Origin: a virus
Virus record (IMG/VR): IMGVR_UViG_3300031974_002305
Coordinates: 1-20,072 of that record
Reading direction: 5' to 3' (one strand)
Length of the DNA stretch: 20,072 nucleotides
Shown here: positions 19,892 to 20,072 of the stretch, piece by piece
How the letters are laid out: the number at the start of each line of letters is the position of its first letter
Numbering within the stretch: the first letter of the stretch is position 1
Made by a program: the position numbers and the translations under genes
The notes under the pieces: model-generated
The model's database searches: none
What the model saw: the letters and a program-made list of their open reading frames with translations, nothing else
Told to the model about the DNA's origin: nothing

Positions 19892-19910
19892 ACCACAAAA
19901 CTAAATTAGA

Positions 19911-20072
19911 ATGAAAGTATTAATAGCTTGTGAATATAGCGGAACAGTTCGAGAGGCATTTTCCAAATTAGGACACGATGCCTGGAGCTGCGATTTATTA
20001 GAAACCGAAATACCAGGCAACCATTACAAAGGTAATGTTAAGGACATTCTTTGCGATGGTTGGGATTTGATG
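19911..20072 (+). CDS. DNA methyltransferase-like protein, 3' end missing
   Basis: Only the first 54 residues are in the window. The start MKVLIACEYSGTVREAFSKL with the following GHDAWSCDL resembles the SAM-binding motif I region of DNA cytosine-type methyltransferases in phages, where G..V..AF...GH...SCDL is typical. Such phage enzymes protect DNA from host restriction. The catalytic motifs lie outside. The gene starts 19 nt or so after the structured element. Confidence 0.6.
   Translation, partial: MKVLIACEYSGTVREAFSKLGHDAWSCDLLETEIPGNHYKGNVKDILCDGWDLM

Overview
The window is a dense, one-directional stretch of a tailed (siphovirus-like) bacteriophage or prophage, very probably of a member of the Bacteroidota, most likely Flavobacteriia. 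The reasons are internal to the sequence: AT-rich DNA with TTA/AAA/ATA-rich codon use; promoter boxes of the Bacteroidota type (TAnnTTTG, in one case with an upstream TTTG 20 nt away); A-rich leaders instead of Shine-Dalgarno sequences before many starts; and lipoproteins whose acceptor Cys is followed by Lys/Asp/Glu residues, as in flavobacterial surface lipoproteins. All convincing genes are on the + strand and most are joined by ATGA or TAATG overlaps. No integrase, packaging or capsid gene is visible, so lifestyle cannot be judged.

Region 1 (1-9047) is the tail module: end of a probable tail-completion gene, major tail tube protein, two tail assembly chaperone frames joined by a near-perfect -1 slippery site (A AAA AAG just before the first stop), a short 570-residue tape measure, a tail tip/hub candidate, a second tail-tube paralogue, and two tandem paralogous adhesin/fibre genes with carbohydrate-binding-like and LamG-like parts. 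A small putative lipoprotein follows.

Region 2 (9050-11155) holds a membrane-anchored phage protein, a lysis cassette (holin-like, Rz-like and T7-lysozyme-like amidase, all overlapping), a hairpin terminator, and a second small holin-like gene with a partner. Region 3 (11156-11352) is a non-coding switch zone: a promoter-like box, a possible ~75-nt structured small RNA ending in a terminator, then the best promoter of the window.

Region 4 (11353-16960) is the early DNA-metabolism module: small HTH protein, possible recombination/annealing proteins, zinc-binding small proteins, a stand-alone DnaA domain IV-like protein, a replication protein whose linker DNA carries a five-run G-quadruplex motif and a 66-nt polypurine tract, a PP-loop (PAPS reductase-like) enzyme and an HNH nuclease of NinG-like look. 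Region 5 (17006-20072) is an accessory string of small proteins, strikingly rich in membrane and envelope proteins (two TM peptides, a secreted beta-rich protein, a surface-type lipoprotein), one HTH, a structured intergenic element, and the start of a DNA methyltransferase-like gene cut by the window edge.
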